Part shown: piece by piece, positions 62,501 to 64,000 of the stretch
How the letters are laid out: every line of letters starts with the position of its first letter
How positions within the stretch are numbered: position 1 is the stretch's first letter
Source: Tyto alba
Taxonomy: Eukaryota; Chordata; Aves; Strigiformes; Tytonidae
NCBI RefSeq assembly: GCF_018691265.1
Contig: NW_024881303.1
Location: 13,633,777 to 13,697,776 of the forward strand
Reading direction: 5' to 3'
Length of the DNA stretch: 64,000 nucleotides
Made by a program: the position numbers and the translations under genes
Notes under the pieces: generated by a model
Told to the model about the DNA's origin: nothing
The model's input: only the letters and a program-made list of their open reading frames with translations
Database searches by the model: none

Positions 62501-64000
62501 CTCAAACAAAATTAATGTATACATCTCTCTCTGACTATCGCCTCTCTCTTTGACTGTTTCCCTTATCTTTGAATTTATTTAAGTTATTGCAGCTTATTCA
62601 GTCTATGGATCTCATCTGAAATTCTTGTAGAGCTGCTTTACATAGGATTTATGTAGCCGTATACATAGTGTTCTAGGATTTAATTGCCAGTTGACCATTG
62701 TGCTACATCTCCCAAGGAGTCTCTGAAGAGTTAAGAGCACTGGCGTTTTCTGTAGCACAGAGGAAAGGCTAGCCATGGATTCCAGCATTGCTTTTTATTA
62801 TGTTGCAGCTGTACTGCACTCAATTCTACTTGGACAAATTCCTGAACAAGAATCTATTTCCCTCACTTCACTTTTGGAATATGTACTGTTTTGGTTTTTG
62901 GCTCAGCTTTGAAGCAATGTTCTTTTTGTCAGTATTGAAGGAATGAAGGGTATATTTAAAGAATAAACTGTTGGGATATGTTTGGTGATTTTGATTTAGG
63001 ATGTAGGAATAAGGTTCTCAAGGGATGGAAAATTTGAATTCTAAAAATAATGACCATCTAAAGTTTGGTGGAGGTATTATTATTGCATTGACTCATATGG
63101 GCCTCTCTTGATTTACATCTCTATTTAGGAACAGGGCATTTGTGTACAATGAAACAATATTTATAGCGGTTACAAGCTATAAGTGATTTCTTCCAGTAGT
63201 TATTTAAAAAACATTAATAAAATTCAAATATATTATGATATATTAGCTCTCATACCTAGAAAACACATTAGCCAGAGTTTAGCTTAACACAGTTCTTAAA
63301 CACTGATGCAAAGTCACTTGGTCACTTGTGTGATTACTAGGTGGGTGCAAAGCCTGAATAAATTACATTTTGTGTATGAATAAGTCACTTGGGTCTACTC
63401 TTAGGCTATTTTCAAAAGAAAATTGTTGATTACTGTTTCCTCTTTGAAGCCTTAATAGAGCTAAGCCTTAAGATATACAAGATATGCTGTTTCTCCATAG
63501 AACATCCATAGTTTGCTTATCCCATCCAAACCCCGTAGTATACTTAGAACTGTAATAGCTCCATAGTCCCAGGAGTCACTCTACAGCAGGGTCAGGATTT
63601 GGATCTAAATATTGTCTTTGTAAAAATAGCAACGTGGAGAGAAATCAGCAACCCAACACAATTATAGGCTAATGTTACCAATTTGTTCATTGCCTACAGG
63701 CATCTACACATATTTAATGGTTTGCTTCACTGCTGTTTAAAGGTAATCCATACAGCAGAACAAAATCTTTCAGAGAGGTTGTCCAAGACCTGCTTTTTAT
63801 TTGTACTGTGGCTTGCAATCATGGAGTTGGAAAGTAGAAATTTTGACAAAATAGCAAAAAGAAAGTTGCCCCTAAAACAGAAAAATCAAATGAAACAAAG
63901 CTTATTCTCCCACAGGGTGAAGTGTGGACCAATCTTGCCTGTAATGGGGAAATAAGTTATTTTGGATTTCCTTCAGAATGGTCAGCTTTCAGAATTAAAT
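59566..64000. other. No gene seen to the end of the window
   Basis: AT-rich DNA with chance ORFs under 95 codons. The last ORF (63683-63955) has no recognisable product. No repeats were named. Confidence 0.45.

Noticed and set aside
62725..62790. GTTAAGAGCACTGGCG resembling the MIR 5' end
   Set aside because: The similarity stops after about 16 bp. Nothing of the MIR core follows.

Overview
This is a 64 kb piece of AT-rich vertebrate nuclear DNA, almost certainly from a bird. The evidence is a CR1 retroposon ending in the ATTCTATG-type 3' repeat typical of avian CR1, a TATA-containing solo LTR resembling the widespread avian 'CCATGACA-end' endogenous retrovirus LTRs, several older amniote CR1/L2/MIR fragments, and no bacterial features (no operons, no ribosome binding sites, no dense long ORFs). 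I found no protein-coding exon, rRNA or tRNA that I can support. Nearly every ATG-started ORF over 60 codons is chance or lies in a repeat. The window reads as a gene desert or the inside of a very large intron.

Layout. 1-1.8 kb: a 5'-truncated, fairly young CR1 in antisense (3' end at about 11, body to about 1388) lies against the 3' part of a much older CR1 in sense. 4.58-5.65 kb: a solo ERV LTR whose sense strand is minus. 5.65-24 kb: mostly unremarkable DNA with a MIR-like fragment (11.2 kb), two old CR1 fragments (15.6 and 22.3 kb) and a 37-bp tandem duplication (16.8 kb). 24.5-25.1 kb: an unidentified GC-richer block carrying a short repeated motif. 27.5 kb: a run of 30 C. 28-29.5 kb: ancient palindromic dispersed repeats. 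30.6-32.6 kb: a minus-strand zone that looks faintly like decayed coding sequence but that I cannot identify. 40.3-40.8 kb: a CpG-bearing island with a MIR, a POU octamer, a perfect CRE and a TATA box. 41.2-41.6 kb: a 325-bp pure pyrimidine tract made mainly of (CTTTTT)n. 49.1-50.2 kb: an antisense CR1 3' fragment inside an older sense CR1. 53.9-54.6 kb: a 630-bp purine-free (CTTT)n tract followed by (CCCT)n. 54.6-56.2 kb: a decayed L2-like LINE reverse transcriptase, interrupted by a CR1. 59.4-59.57 kb: a G/T-only tract.

The genes do not work together because none is visible. The biology here is retroposon layering over at least three ages (L2/MIR/old CR1, then younger CR1 and ERV) plus expansion of very long pyrimidine microsatellites. 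The most notable items are the two giant pyrimidine arrays, the nested LINE structures, and the candidate promoter/enhancer at 40.3-40.8 kb. Family names rest on my memory of consensus sequences, with no database search.
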